The notes under the pieces are model-generated. The model had not been told where the DNA came from, searched no databases, and saw only the letters and a program-made list of their open reading frames with translations. Positions 39,138 to 48,162 of a stretch of 54,513 nt of DNA are shown here, piece after piece. The translations under genes were made by a program, and so were the position numbers. The stretch covers positions 1 to 54,513 of the forward strand of contig NVUB02000245.1 in assembly GCA_002401775.2 (NCBI GenBank), written 5' to 3'. The DNA comes from Ectothiorhodospiraceae bacterium. GTDB lineage: Bacteria; Pseudomonadota; Gammaproteobacteria; SZUA-152. Each line of letters opens with the position of its first letter. Position 1 is the stretch's first letter.

Positions 39138-40895
39138 ATGCAAAATAACACTACGCCCGCCAATCCGGTTCCTAACAGACTTAAGGTCGTGCTGTGCTGG
39201 CATATGCACCAGCCACAATACCAACAACGACCTAACGGCGAATATCAATTGCCGTGGACCTATCTGCACGCCATCAAAGATTACACCGATATGGCGGCAC
39301 ACCTGGAAGCGGACCCACGCGCCCGCGCCGTCGTTAACTTCGCTCCGACGTTGTTGGAGCAACTCGACGATTACCGGAAACAAGTCGCTGCATTTTTGGC
39401 CAATGGTCAGGCGATTGGTGATCCATTGTTAGCGGCCTTGGCTGAACCGGTCTTACCGGTAGATTCTGGAGCATCACTCGCGTTGATAGGCAATTGTCTG
39501 CGGGCGCATGAAACGCGGCTGATCCAGCGATTTGCACCCTTTGCCCGTTTGGCCGACATTGCACGTAGTTTTCTCGCCCATCCTGATACGGCTTTTTATC
39601 TGAGTGAACAGTTTTTGGTGGATTTGTTAATGTGGTACCACCTTGCCTGGCTCGGTGAATTTGTGCGCAGGGATGATGCGCGCATCAAGTATTTGATTAA
39701 AAAGGGCAGTGGATTCAGTTTGCATGATCGCCGTCAGCTATTGATTGTTATTGGTGAGTTATTAAATGGTGTTATCGGACGTTATCGACGATTAGCGGAA
39801 ACCGGTCAGATAGAGTTGTCCGTTTCACCTTACGCGCACCCCATCGTGCCACTGTTACTCGATCTGGAATCAGCCAAAGAAGCCATGCCCGAAGTTAGTC
39901 TGCCTAATTTATCACATTATCCGGGCGGGGAAGAACGTGTGCGTTGGCACCTGAAGGCTGCTATTGAGACGTTTGAGCATTTTTTCGGTTTCAAACCAAA
40001 AGGCTGCTGGCCTTCAGAAGGCGGTATTAGCACCGCATCGTTATCGTTTTATGAACAGGCAGGTTTTCACTGGGTGGCGAGTGGTGAAAATGTGCTGAGA
40101 AACACCTTGGCGTTAGAGGACGAATCCGATTCGGCAGCGGTCGAGCATTGTCGGCATCTGCGTTATTACGTCAAAGGTTCTGAAATAGCCTGCTTTTTTC
40201 GTGATGATGGCTTGTCTGATCTCATAGGCTTTACCTATTCGGATTGGCATGCTGATGATGCCATCGCAAATTTTATCGGCCATCTCGAAAATATTGCGAA
40301 TAATTGTCAGGGTGTGGATGATGCCGTGGTATCCATTATTCTGGATGGTGAAAATGCCTGGGAGCACTACCCTGAAAATGGTTATTACTTTCTTGAAGCT
40401 TTATACCGGGGTTTAGCAGAACATCCGTCTTTGGAATTGAGCACGTTTACGGACTGCCTGAACTCATCACCATCGGTGACACCTTCTTTATCATCAGCAG
40501 GTGCTTTCACCTTACAGTCTTTGGTAGCCGGAAGTTGGGTTTATGGCAGTTTTTCCACCTGGATTGGCGATGCGGATAAAAACCGTGCCTGGGATATGCT
40601 GGGCGATGCAAAACATTGCTTTGACGCCGTGGTCAGCCGGAAAACCTTAACTGAATTACAACAGACGATAGCAGAAAAACAATTGGGAATTTGCGAAGGG
40701 TCGGACTGGTTTTGGTGGTTTGGCGATTATAACCCGGCCGAAAGCGTGAGTGATTTTGAACATCTTTTCCGTCAACAATTAACTACCTTGTACCAAATGC
40801 TGGGTGAAGAACCCCCTGAATATCTCTCGCATGTCTTTGCTCGAGGTGGAGGCGAGCCGCAACAAGGTGGAGTGATGCGGCGTGGTAGTTCGTAA
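39138..40895 (+). CDS. GH57 family glycoside hydrolase (alpha-amylase/4-alpha-glucanotransferase type)
   Basis: The protein of 585 residues has the GH57 N-terminal barrel opening CWHMHQPQYQ. The catalytic Glu lies in CWPSEGGIS near residue 295 and the catalytic Asp in ILDGENAWEHY near residue 402. The DWHADD segment near 375 is also family-like. GH57 members act as amylases, branching enzymes or glucanotransferases on alpha-glucans. With glgC upstream and malQ downstream it very probably modifies or trims glycogen or maltodextrin. No glgX is visible, so it could stand in for a debranching or amylase step. That is inference. Confidence 0.9.
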   Translation: MQNNTTPANPVPNRLKVVLCWHMHQPQYQQRPNGEYQLPWTYLHAIKDYTDMAAHLEADPRARAVVNFAPTLLEQLDDYRKQVAAFLANGQAIGDPLLAALAEPVLPVDSGASLALIGNCLRAHETRLIQRFAPFARLADIARSFLAHPDTAFYLSEQFLVDLLMWYHLAWLGEFVRRDDARIKYLIKKGSGFSLHDRRQLLIVIGELLNGVIGRYRRLAETGQIELSVSPYAHPIVPLLLDLESAKEAMPEVSLPNLSHYPGGEERVRWHLKAAIETFEHFFGFKPKGCWPSEGGISTASLSFYEQAGFHWVASGENVLRNTLALEDESDSAAVEHCRHLRYYVKGSEIACFFRDDGLSDLIGFTYSDWHADDAIANFIGHLENIANNCQGVDDAVVSIILDGENAWEHYPENGYYFLEALYRGLAEHPSLELSTFTDCLNSSPSVTPSLSSAGAFTLQSLVAGSWVYGSFSTWIGDADKNRAWDMLGDAKHCFDAVVSRKTLTELQQTIAEKQLGICEGSDWFWWFGDYNPAESVSDFEHLFRQQLTTLYQMLGEEPPEYLSHVFARGGGEPQQGGVMRRGSS

Positions 40896-41023
40896 TTGCC
40901 GCAGGTAGAAGCTTACGAAATATTCATGAACCCGTAGAAAATAATACCCTGTGTTCCCGTCGTAAGTTGTTCAAAATGAAGTAATAGTGTGTTGACTGAT
41001 TGACTAAAGTGAGGCCGTACTGA

Positions 41024-42691
41024 GTGCAGATGGTAAAGGAAAACCGGGTTGTACAGGAAGAGCCACAGGCGACTTCTACATCATTCTCTTGTGCACTACA
41101 CCAGCGCCGTGCCGGTGTCTTGTTGCATCCAAGCTCCCTGCCAAATACTCATGATTCCACTGTTGAATCGAACGATGAGCGAATAACGGCATCCGTGCAG
41201 GATGTACCCCGAAGCAATGAACTCGGTGAACTTGGCCCGGAAGCGTTTCGTTTTATTGATTTCCTCGCCGCCGCCGGTTTTAGTGTGTGGCAGGTCTTAC
41301 CATTAGGACCCACCCACTCGGACCTCTCTCCTTACATGAGCCCTTCTGCCCATGCCGGTAATCCGCGTTTGATCAGCCTGTATAAATTACAGGAATGGGG
41401 ATGGTTGCAAAAAAATGATGATTTGGGGAGGGATCTCACCCCCTCCAATTCTGCCAATGCGGTAATGAGTGACCAGGACTCTCAACAGCGCCGGCGGAAA
41501 ATGCTTCGGGCGGCTCGCATGGGGTTTGATGCTCATGCCAGTGAAGAAGATCGTCTAGCCATTCAGAAATTTTGTGAAATTCACCAATTCTGGTTGGAGG
41601 ATTATGCAATATATCAAGCATTACGCCAGGAACACCGTGGCCAGCCGTGGGTAAACTGGCCCGAGGCCCTGCGTGATCGAGAGCCTGAAGCGATAAATGC
41701 AGCCTACGTTCGTTTGGCCGATGACGTGGCGCAAGCGCGCTTTGAGCAATATGTGTTTTTTCGACAGTGGACTGATATCAAACGTTACGCCAATCAACAT
41801 GGCATTGACATGTTTGGTGACATGCCCATTTTTGTCGCCCACGATAGCGCAGAAGTATGGGCGCAACGTCAGTATTTTGATTTGGATAATAGTGGCCAGC
41901 CACGCACCGTCGCCGGAGTGCCGCCGGACTATTTTTCTGAAACAGGGCAGCGGTGGGGGAACCCACATTACCGCTGGGATCGCATGGCCGAAGATGGCTA
42001 CCAATGGTGGATTACTCGGCTGCAAGCCGCCATGGAATTATTTGATCTGGTGCGGATAGATCACTTTCGTGGTTTTGAAGCCTTTTGGGAGATTCCAGCC
42101 ACCGCAGAAACCGCCATGGAAGGTCGGTGGGTGCCGGGCCCAGGGGATAAGTTCTTTGCTGCGATACAACAAGCAATACCAAATTTGCCATTAGTGGCAG
42201 AAGACCTGGGTATTATTACTCCAGAAGTTGAAAAACTGCGTGACGACTATGCCATGCCCGGTATGAAAATATTGCAATTCGCGTTTGATGGCGGCCCGGA
42301 TAACCCTTACTTGCCACACAACCACTGTGAAAATTCAGTGGTATACACCGGTACTCATGATAATAACACCACACTCGGTTGGCTCGAAGAACTGGAGCCT
42401 GACATGCAACAACATATACGCGATTATTTAGCCGAGAATTTGAACGAGGATCTAACAAATCATCGTCATGTGGAAATGCTTTGGGCATTGATTGGCGTCG
42501 CCCTGGATTCCTGTGCTCGCTTAACTATTATTCCTTTTCAAGACTTACTGGAAATGGATGGGAATGCCCGTATGAACACCCCCTCACAAACCGAAGGCAA
42601 TTGGCGTTGGCGGTTTAAATGGACGCAAGTACCTACGCACCTTGCGGAAAAACTCGCAGACCTTATTACGCACTGTGGAAGAAAACCGTAG
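41024..42691 (+). CDS. malQ: 4-alpha-glucanotransferase (GH77)
   Basis: The protein has 555 residues, with a GTG start and GAGG upstream (ATG at 41030 is an alternative). The GH77 amylomaltase motifs are VLLHPSSLP, FSVWQVLPLGPTHSDLSPY and the nucleophile LVRIDHFRGFEAFWEIP. The acid/base Glu lies in VAEDLGIITPEV and the third acid in YTGTHDNNT. Between LPNT and GELGPEA about 24 extra polar residues interrupt the usual short loop. It shuttles maltodextrin chains. It follows GH57 by 128 bp in the same direction. Confidence 0.94.
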   Translation: MQMVKENRVVQEEPQATSTSFSCALHQRRAGVLLHPSSLPNTHDSTVESNDERITASVQDVPRSNELGELGPEAFRFIDFLAAAGFSVWQVLPLGPTHSDLSPYMSPSAHAGNPRLISLYKLQEWGWLQKNDDLGRDLTPSNSANAVMSDQDSQQRRRKMLRAARMGFDAHASEEDRLAIQKFCEIHQFWLEDYAIYQALRQEHRGQPWVNWPEALRDREPEAINAAYVRLADDVAQARFEQYVFFRQWTDIKRYANQHGIDMFGDMPIFVAHDSAEVWAQRQYFDLDNSGQPRTVAGVPPDYFSETGQRWGNPHYRWDRMAEDGYQWWITRLQAAMELFDLVRIDHFRGFEAFWEIPATAETAMEGRWVPGPGDKFFAAIQQAIPNLPLVAEDLGIITPEVEKLRDDYAMPGMKILQFAFDGGPDNPYLPHNHCENSVVYTGTHDNNTTLGWLEELEPDMQQHIRDYLAENLNEDLTNHRHVEMLWALIGVALDSCARLTIIPFQDLLEMDGNARMNTPSQTEGNWRWRFKWTQVPTHLAEKLADLITHCGRKP

Positions 42692-42777
42692 GGGCGTAAC
42701 TCTGGTATACGTTCAGTCTGCCGCGGCCAAAAAAAATATTCCTAGCCTTGAATGTGAGGTAAAATTAAATAATATGT

Positions 42778-42882
42778 CAATGCAAGGAATGCAATGAATG
42801 CAAGGAATGTAGCAAAATAAACGATTATAACGAAAGAGGCTATTATAACGAAGTAAACTATTGTAGCGAAATAAACTATCAA
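42778..42882 (+). repeat. Imperfect tandem repeats upstream of the broken cytochrome gene
   Basis: A short AATGCAAGGAATG-like repeat (42778-42812) is followed by about three copies of an 18-bp CTATTATAACGAAGTAAA-like unit (about 42822-42880). They lie just before a good AAAGGA ribosome site. Confidence 0.7.
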
Positions 42883-42892
42883 AGGAATGATA

Positions 42893-44295
42893 ATGAATAA
42901 AATAGTAATTTTAGTATTTTCAATGTTATGGATTGAAGCCGTCAACGCGCAGACTGTTGTTCCGAGCAACGCTAAAGAAACCTGTGTTGTCTCCCTTCAA
43001 CTTTCGATGAAAAATGGTTTAATGGAACAGTGACGGCGAATGGCGCTGTTAATCCTGCTAACAGCGCACAATTTTCCGATGCCAACAAATGTGATTTTTA
43101 CAAGTGGGCTTCACAAATGTTTCTTTGGCTAACCTCTCCCGGTGCGGAGGGGTATGTTTTTAATTCCTTAGGTTTTTTTGATATTTCTCCATCGGTCAAT
43201 GGACAGCGGTTTTTTATAACTAACCCAGGCCCCACAGCACCAGGAAAAATGGCATCCAATAATAATACTTACGCGGTTCACTCTACTAAACCTCGTGTTC
43301 CTGAAGTAATCGGTGAGTTTGGCCAAGCAGGATCCACCAATGGCGTATTAATTCCTCAAGCAGCATGTTCACCTACACCGTGTACTTCATTAGTGTATTA
43401 CGGTGTTCACGTCAATAATAACTATGCCGTTTTTGCGACAGTCTTAAAGGAACCTCTGCCCGTAGTACCCTCATTTCCAACAACAACCTCTGTACCAGCC
43501 AGAGTATTTCCAAAAAGTACCGACACCTTGATGATGGAGCTTAAAACATCCTGGGTGGATGCCAGCATTGTGAATGTCGCTGATTACCTGACCATTAATG
43601 CCACGGTGCCTAAATTTATAAAGGTTACCGATAAAAAATGGACGACTTCCGGTACGGTGACAAAAAAATTGGCATTAGTAGGAATGCACGTCGTTGGCAC
43701 AGTTAAAGGCCACCCAGAAATGGTGTGGGCGACATTCGAACACAAGGGTAATGCGCCATTTGACAGTTACTATTACAAAAATGCCTCTGATGCAGTCACC
43801 AAAAAACCGTACAGTTCAGCTGGAAACTGGACATTTATGGCCACTAATGGCACAAAAGCATCGGCTAATATTGAAATGGCAACGGTCATAAATGACGATA
43901 TTATTGCCACTAAAGGTAATACTATTAGCGCCAGTAATACGTACATTATGAACCCGTGGGGCTCACTGCCTGATTCGAAAAATACCAAGGACGTCAATAA
44001 TAATACATTGATTATTTCTTTGAATCATTCAGTACTCAAGCAACTCAAGTCTACTGATAAGCGTGTAAATTATATTCAAACGGGTGCGGTATGGACGGAT
44101 GGCACCATCCCAACGTTTAATAATATTCCTGACACCCCGCTTATTGGCTCTACACATTTGGCAAACTCCACTTTGGAAACCTACAAGCAAAAAGATAATT
44201 GTTTTTCTTGCCATAGCATTAACAATCAGGCATCAGCGGGGGTCGGAATCAGTCATATTTTTGATGCGTTGCAACCAGGCGGGCGGTTACCTTAG
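42893..44295 (+). pseudogene. Frameshifted exported cytochrome c family gene
   Basis: An ATG at 42893 with AAAGGA 6 bases upstream encodes a signal peptide (MNKIVILVFSMLWIEAVNAQ) and runs out of frame at a TGA near 43034. The mature protein continues in another frame, readable from about 42994 (PSTFDEKWFNGTVTANG) to 44295. It ends with a haem site CFSCH near the C terminus. Restoring one C in the CCC tract at 42993-42995 joins them as ...ETCVVS-PSTFDEKW... The downstream frame is intact for about 430 codons. This points to a recent mutation or a sequencing error. A bare start at GTG 43030 would give a protein without signal peptide. Family function is unknown. Confidence 0.75.
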
Positions 44296-44360
44296 CAGCG
44301 TTAACTCGTGCTGTGATTAACATTATTGCAATAATCAGTTTAGACCTTTCCGCAAAAAAA

Positions 44361-44394
44361 CATACGGCGATAACTACCATGTTATCGCCGTATG
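44361..44394 (-). terminator. Rho-independent terminator of glgP
   Basis: A perfect 14-bp inverted repeat (CATACGGCGATAAC and its complement) surrounds a 6-base loop. On the minus strand it is followed by seven Ts (44354-44360), so it ends glgP transcription. It may also act on the convergent cytochrome gene. Confidence 0.9.
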
Positions 44395-44435
44395 AATGTT
44401 GGACATGAGCGAGGTACTGGAAGGGGGGGCGGCCG

Positions 44436-46988
44436 TTAAATCCAAATCATATAACCGGTTTCAAAGCGATGGGCTAAGAGTTCGTGATAGGGGTATATGC
44501 GTAATTTGTAAATTTGTTTGCCGGGGATTTTGGTGCTGAGGTCAAGGGCGAAAAGCGTATCACCCTCGGCGTTCTTGCCATTGGCTTTCAACGCATAACT
44601 TTCCATTACCGTAAAGTTGCCACTTTTGTCTTCGGTACCGACCAGGCACTCGACCATGACATCAGTGGCGGAGAGGCCATCCAGTTTTGCGGTAATACGC
44701 AGCGGCATGTGTTCTCCGGATTTGACCGCGACCGGAGGTTGGTTGTCGAGGCGTATACCCACATTAGGCCATGCCTTGGCGATAGTGCGTTTCCAGTTGG
44801 CAATCAAGTGAGCATTTTCGGCATTGTCCTTCAACAGATTGGCATGGTGTTTTGCTGCAGGGCCGTAAAATTGCCGAATATAATCCATTAACATACGTTG
44901 TGAATTAAAGTTAGGTATTGTGGTGCGCATGGAGTTTTTAGACATGCGTACCCAGCCCTCGGAGTACCCGCGACCATTGTGTTGATAGTAAAGAGGGATG
45001 ACTTCCTTCTCGATAATGCCAAGTAAATCCTGGGCTTCTTCGTGGTTGCGATAATCCGCGTCGAATTCAGGGCCGTGAGGGGTAATGCCCCAGCCATTCG
45101 TTCCATCAAAACCTTCCCCCCACCAGCCGTCTAACACGCTGAGGTTGACGGCCCCATTAATAGCGGCTTTTTCGCCAGAGGTGCCGCTAGCTTCCATAGG
45201 ATATTCAGGCGTGTTTAGCCAAACATCAACGCCAGTGACCAGTTTGCGGGCCAGTGACATGTCGTAGCCTTCTAACAATAAGATGCGCCCCTCAAATTCA
45301 GGGCGACGAGAAAATTCGTGAATTTGTTTAATGAGTTCTTGGCCGGGATGATCTTCGGGGTGGGCTTTACCCGCAAATATCAGTACCACCGGGCGTTCAG
45401 GGTTGTTGATTAGGCGTGCTAATCGCTCGGGATCAGCAAACAATAAAGTGGCACGTTTATAGGTGGCAAAACGTCGCGCAAAACCCATGATCAGGGTATC
45501 AGTATCGCTGGGTTCTATATGTTGTAGCAGGCGTTTAATTTGTGCTTCACTACAGCCGTTTCGGCGCCATTGCACAAGGGCGCGACGTTTAACGCCTTCC
45601 AACATTTCCGTTTTAAGTGATTGGCGTAGGCTCCAATAACGATGGTCAGGGATTTCATCCAGTATGTGCCAATAATCTTCATTGTTCAGTTCATTACGCC
45701 ATTGTGGAAAGCGCACATCTAGCAGATTGACCCATTCACGGGCCAAAAAAGTGGGGACGTGTACGCCGTTAGTCACGTAAGAAATGGGATTTTCATCCGC
45801 CGGTATTTGCGGCCAGATGTAGCTTTCCATTTGTGAGGCCATACCACCATGAATGCGAGAAACGCCATTATGGAAGCGCGAGCCACGCAAGGCGAGAGCG
45901 GTCATGTTGAACGCGCCTTCGTTCCCTGAGCTGTCGGCCAGCGACATAAATTGGTCGATATTAATCCCCAGCTCGCGGATAAACTCAGTGAGATAATGTT
46001 CTATCATACCACGGTCAAAAATGTCATGTCCTGCCGGTACTGGTGTGTGAGTCGTGAATACCGTTCCAGAGGCAACTTGCTCAAACGCTTGCTCAAAACC
46101 ATTACTGTCGTTGATACGTTGACGGCAGCGTTCCATTATCTGGAAAGCAGAGTGACCTTCGTTGATATGCCATACCGTGGGGCGTAAGTTGAGCGCCCGC
46201 AATGCCCGTACGCCACCAATACCGAGTACGATCTCCTGCTGTATACGGGTGTTTTTATCACCACCATAGAGACGATGGGTGATGGAGCGGTCATCCTCAT
46301 GGTTTGCTTCATGATCCGTGTCGAGTAGATACAGTGTGATACGACCGACCCGTGCCTGCCAAACTCGAATATGGATCTCTCGCCCATTGGTTTGAATCGC
46401 AACCGAAATGGGTTTGTTCTGGGCATCGGTCGCTGGAGTGATGGGTAAATCAGAAAAATTTGCCGTGGCGTAATGCGCGGCTTGAGTGCCTTGTTTGTCG
46501 ATGGTCTGTTTGAAGTATCCCTGGCGATAGAGCAGGCCGATGGCCACAAAGGGAATGCCAAGGTCACTGGCGGCTTTACAGTGGTCACCGGCGAGAATAC
46601 CAAGACCTCCAGAATATATCGGCAGGCTCTCGTGCAGGCCAAATTCAGCACAAAAGTAAGCCACTAAATCATGGTTGGGATCGAGTTGCGTTATTTCAGA
46701 ACGCATAGGCCGGGAACGATAGGCATCATAGTTGGTTAATGCACGGTGGTAATCGTCCATAAAAATACGGTCGTGGGAGGCGGCCTCTAGTGTATTTTGA
46801 GAAACACGCCGCAGGAATATCTTCGGGCTATGGCCCACCTCTTCCCACAAGGCATTGTCCAGCCGATAGAACAGAGAGCGGACGTTTCGATCCCAGGTGT
46901 ATAGCAGATCGTTAGCCAGCTCTTGTAAGCGAGCGATTTTTTTAGGCAGCTGAGGCTGAACTTCTAACGTAAAACGTGTCCCTGTCAT
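44436..46988 (-). CDS. glgP: Alpha-glucan (glycogen) phosphorylase, non-E. coli type
   Basis: The protein of 850 residues belongs to the phosphorylase branch with an N-terminal DUF3417 domain (LQELANDLLYTWDRNVRSLF). Typical elements are AYFCAEFGLHESLPIYSGGL, the acceptor-side HINEGHSAF, RFATYKRA, and the pyridoxal-phosphate loop EASGTSGEKAAINGAVNL. It is followed by DGWWGEGFDG. It releases glucose 1-phosphate from alpha-1,4 chains and so reverses the glg genes. The ribosome site AAGGAG lies 12 bases upstream, with a four-codon ATG-TTT-CCA-CCA-TGA frame overlapping the start. It is transcribed convergently to the malQ side. Confidence 0.95.
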   Translation of the reverse strand: MTGTRFTLEVQPQLPKKIARLQELANDLLYTWDRNVRSLFYRLDNALWEEVGHSPKIFLRRVSQNTLEAASHDRIFMDDYHRALTNYDAYRSRPMRSEITQLDPNHDLVAYFCAEFGLHESLPIYSGGLGILAGDHCKAASDLGIPFVAIGLLYRQGYFKQTIDKQGTQAAHYATANFSDLPITPATDAQNKPISVAIQTNGREIHIRVWQARVGRITLYLLDTDHEANHEDDRSITHRLYGGDKNTRIQQEIVLGIGGVRALRALNLRPTVWHINEGHSAFQIMERCRQRINDSNGFEQAFEQVASGTVFTTHTPVPAGHDIFDRGMIEHYLTEFIRELGINIDQFMSLADSSGNEGAFNMTALALRGSRFHNGVSRIHGGMASQMESYIWPQIPADENPISYVTNGVHVPTFLAREWVNLLDVRFPQWRNELNNEDYWHILDEIPDHRYWSLRQSLKTEMLEGVKRRALVQWRRNGCSEAQIKRLLQHIEPSDTDTLIMGFARRFATYKRATLLFADPERLARLINNPERPVVLIFAGKAHPEDHPGQELIKQIHEFSRRPEFEGRILLLEGYDMSLARKLVTGVDVWLNTPEYPMEASGTSGEKAAINGAVNLSVLDGWWGEGFDGTNGWGITPHGPEFDADYRNHEEAQDLLGIIEKEVIPLYYQHNGRGYSEGWVRMSKNSMRTTIPNFNSQRMLMDYIRQFYGPAAKHHANLLKDNAENAHLIANWKRTIAKAWPNVGIRLDNQPPVAVKSGEHMPLRITAKLDGLSATDVMVECLVGTEDKSGNFTVMESYALKANGKNAEGDTLFALDLSTKIPGKQIYKLRIYPYHELLAHRFETGYMIWI

Positions 46989-47310
46989 GGTGGAAACATG
47001 CTCCTTGGAGGGTTAAAAAGTGTTGATACCCATTGGCGGCAGATTGTGTGGTTTCCTGAACGTTTTTAACGGATGTGGACAACGAAATCCAGTATTAAAA
47101 TAATGGCGTAATTTATTTATGGTTATTGGCGCAATGAACACCCATAAACTCCAATGTCATTAAGTTAACAAAAGTGCGTTGTATTGTAGGTTGGCGGTGA
47201 CGCAGGAACCCCAACAAAATGGGCGATGTTCTGGAATATGCGCACTCACATCAGCCTACAACAAATAGAATAGGCGGCTTAACTTAATGACATTGCCATA
47301 AACTCGGTAT
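46989..47310. repeat. Intergenic region with MITE-like inverted-repeat element (47153-47294)
   Basis: Perfect 16-bp terminal inverted repeats AATGTCATTAAGTTAA (47153-47168) and complement (47279-47294) enclose about 110 bases. Inside is a GTAGG...CCTAC inverted pair. No transposase and no obvious target duplication are seen. The element lies just downstream of the sprT-like gene. Confidence 0.75.
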
Positions 47311-47832
47311 TTATACCCCAGCGCTGCGCGTTAGCCCTAAGCCACATTTTCGACATAAGTAATGTGCATTCTTATAAACGATACGGTTATGTCGAACGGA
47401 GGTTAGTTCGTGTTCCATACAGCCACAGTTATAACTAAACCGTCGCTGCTGCCGCACAACAATGCCCGAGAGATCATAATTACCCGTTACTTGGGGCTCT
47501 ACCCCTAGTGACTGCATAATCGCCTTCCACTCATTGCCGTGGGGAAGAATATTTTTAAAGCCAAATATTACATCGGACACATAATGTGCAACTTCATGAG
47601 GCACCGTCGTAGCCAGGCTATCTTCAAAATACTTGGCGAAAATGAAAGGATTGAAACGCAGGTAGCGTTGCCGGTGTTTGATCACATACATACCCGAGGT
47701 TCTTCCGCGTAAATCAAACCGGCTATCGATGGGTTTGAGCGATACATCGAAAAGCGCTTCACATTGCACTAGCAAATTAGCAACACGGTCAGTCACCTGT
47801 TGTTGTTGGCTTAGGGTTATAGGGGCGATCAT
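47311..47832 (-). CDS. sprT: SprT-like zinc metalloprotease-fold protein
   Basis: The protein has 173 residues. The zinc site HEVAHYVSD lies near residue 80, with a downstream His in LPHGNEWKAIM near 97. A C-terminal zinc ribbon is marked by CGCMEHE and YLCRKCGL. This is the SprT family layout (SprT-like plus Zn ribbon). The biochemical role in bacteria is unclear; eukaryotic SPRTN cleaves DNA-protein crosslinks. The gene is on the minus strand just beyond the repeat element. Confidence 0.88.
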   Translation of the reverse strand: MIAPITLSQQQQVTDRVANLLVQCEALFDVSLKPIDSRFDLRGRTSGMYVIKHRQRYLRFNPFIFAKYFEDSLATTVPHEVAHYVSDVIFGFKNILPHGNEWKAIMQSLGVEPQVTGNYDLSGIVVRQQRRFSYNCGCMEHELTSVRHNRIVYKNAHYLCRKCGLGLTRSAGV

Positions 47833-47932
47833 AAAAAACGATGCGTTATGTGTTTCATTGATAGTGATTTCAGTTATTGGAGGTAGTGGGTATTATATAT
47901 TGAGCGGCAAAGGCAACCACAAGGGATTGTCC

Positions 47933-48146
47933 CTACGTAACAAACCCTTTTAAATAAGCGTCACGTAATTTACGGTTGACGTAATATAACGCTTTGAGCG
48001 TGGCCAATGTGGCTTCTCTGTGCCGGTTTTCAGAAAATGGTGCATAAATGCCTGTTTCGATTTCATATAACGGAAAATATTGAATATCTCCAATGATGAC
48101 AAGCAGTTGTGGATGGCGGGCGAAACACGCACAATGCAGAAAATCT
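47933..48146 (-). pseudogene. Truncated 3' coding remnant of an unrecognised gene
   Basis: Read on the minus strand, this stretch encodes about 70 residues of ordinary protein composition, such as HPQLLVIIGDIQYFPLYEI and ATLKALYYVNRKLRDAYLKG, up to a stop at 47933. Beyond 48146 the same frame becomes proline-rich antisense of the permease gene. It looks like the C-terminal end of a gene cut off at the permease start. I do not recognise the family. It could also be chance coding. Confidence 0.4.
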
Positions 48147-48162
48147 TTTTTGAGGACAGGGT

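Noticed and set aside
42742-42969. 75-codon hydrophobic minus-strand frame
   Set aside because: Its composition comes from the tandem AT-rich repeats, and it overlaps the signal peptide of the cytochrome gene on the opposite strand.
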